DNA of 5,605 nt from Clostridia bacterium (GTDB lineage: Bacteria > Bacillota > Clostridia > Oscillospirales > Acutalibacteraceae), in the NCBI GenBank assembly GCA_017454565.1, contig JAFTCS010000095.1, positions 1-5,605 on the forward strand, given 5' to 3'. This document shows positions 5,374 through 5,605 of this stretch, piece by piece. The position numbers and the translations under genes were made by a program. The notes under the pieces are model-generated. The model did not search any database. It saw only the letters and a program-made list of their open reading frames with translations, and was not told where the DNA came from. Positions within the stretch are counted from its first letter, which is position 1. Each line of letters begins with the position of its first letter.

Positions 5374-5605
5374 ATGTTAGTACAATATCTGATAGATAAA
5401 ATGCTGAAAGCGGCAATGGCGGCGACTATGATCGGACAGCAGACAGCTGCTCTGCCCGAGTCGCCGAGGGTCGAAAAGCTTTCTGCTTCCACTATTTCGG
5501 TCAGCTGTATAAAGGCTGAATGGAACGGCGAAAAAGGAAAAGACTATGAGCTGTCAGTCACACCAACCGATGTTAATACAGGCTACACAGAGAACATCTG
5601 CATCA
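5374..5605 (+). CDS. Partial protein, likely exported with fibronectin type III-like domain
   Basis: The reading frame starts at ATG 5374, directly after the previous TAA (5371-5373), and stays open for 77 codons to the end of the window, so it is truncated on the 3' side. The N-terminus, LVQYLIDKMLKAAMAATMIG, is mildly hydrophobic with two lysines and then QQTAALPESP. It could be a weak signal peptide or an amphipathic helix, and this is not clear. Residues 30-77 (SPRVEKLSASTISVSCIKAE, then W50, YELSVTPTD) have the 'P.v..l.a.s..sv.....W......YEl.v' rhythm of the start of a fibronectin type III domain. It is in tight operon spacing with the NlpC/P60-like gene, which suggests a cell-surface or mating-contact role. 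The fold call is tentative because less than one domain is visible. Confidence 0.7.
   Translation, partial: MLVQYLIDKMLKAAMAATMIGQQTAALPESPRVEKLSASTISVSCIKAEWNGEKGKDYELSVTPTDVNTGYTENICI

Overview
The window looks like part of the conjugation (type IV secretion) module of an integrative conjugative element or conjugative plasmid in a Gram-positive anaerobe of the Clostridia, probably a Ruminococcus-like gut or rumen bacterium. The reasons are the AGGAGG-type ribosome binding sites, tightly packed and overlapping genes, GTG and TTG starts, mid-range base composition, and protein sequences that resemble the TrsD-TrsE-(F)-G / TraD-TraE-(F)-G block of Firmicutes conjugation systems (pSK41, pIP501). 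The host assignment is an inference from style and cannot be proved here. Every gene is on the + strand.

Region 1 (1-2448) is the motor. A 194-aa TrsD/TraD-like protein overlaps by 14 bases a 618-aa VirB4/TrsE-family ATPase with clear Walker A and Walker B motifs. Together they add up to about one ordinary VirB4. The small protein looks like the missing N-terminal part of VirB4, so the ATPase appears to be encoded as two chains.

Region 2 (2452-3778) is a self-contained transcription unit inside the conjugation operon. It has a near-ideal extended -10 promoter immediately after the virB4 stop, one gene for a HipA-superfamily Ser/Thr kinase with no HipB-type antitoxin beside it, and a textbook Rho-independent terminator. 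It appears more AT-rich than the motor genes and reads like a cargo cassette.

Region 3 (3785-4378) resumes the operon style with two small unrecognised proteins, 121 and 65 aa, the second starting at TTG. The first has a ribosome binding site only 6 bases after the cassette terminator, so its transcription must come from read-through or antitermination.

Region 4 (4375-5605) carries the cell-envelope proteins. A 332-aa single-pass membrane protein has an extracytoplasmic NlpC/P60-like domain in which both catalytic positions (Cys and His) appear substituted. It is followed directly by the start of a protein that looks like a fibronectin type III-like secreted protein and runs off the window end. 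There is no gene-free stretch over 300 bases, and no tRNA, rRNA, CRISPR array, IS element or attachment site was seen.
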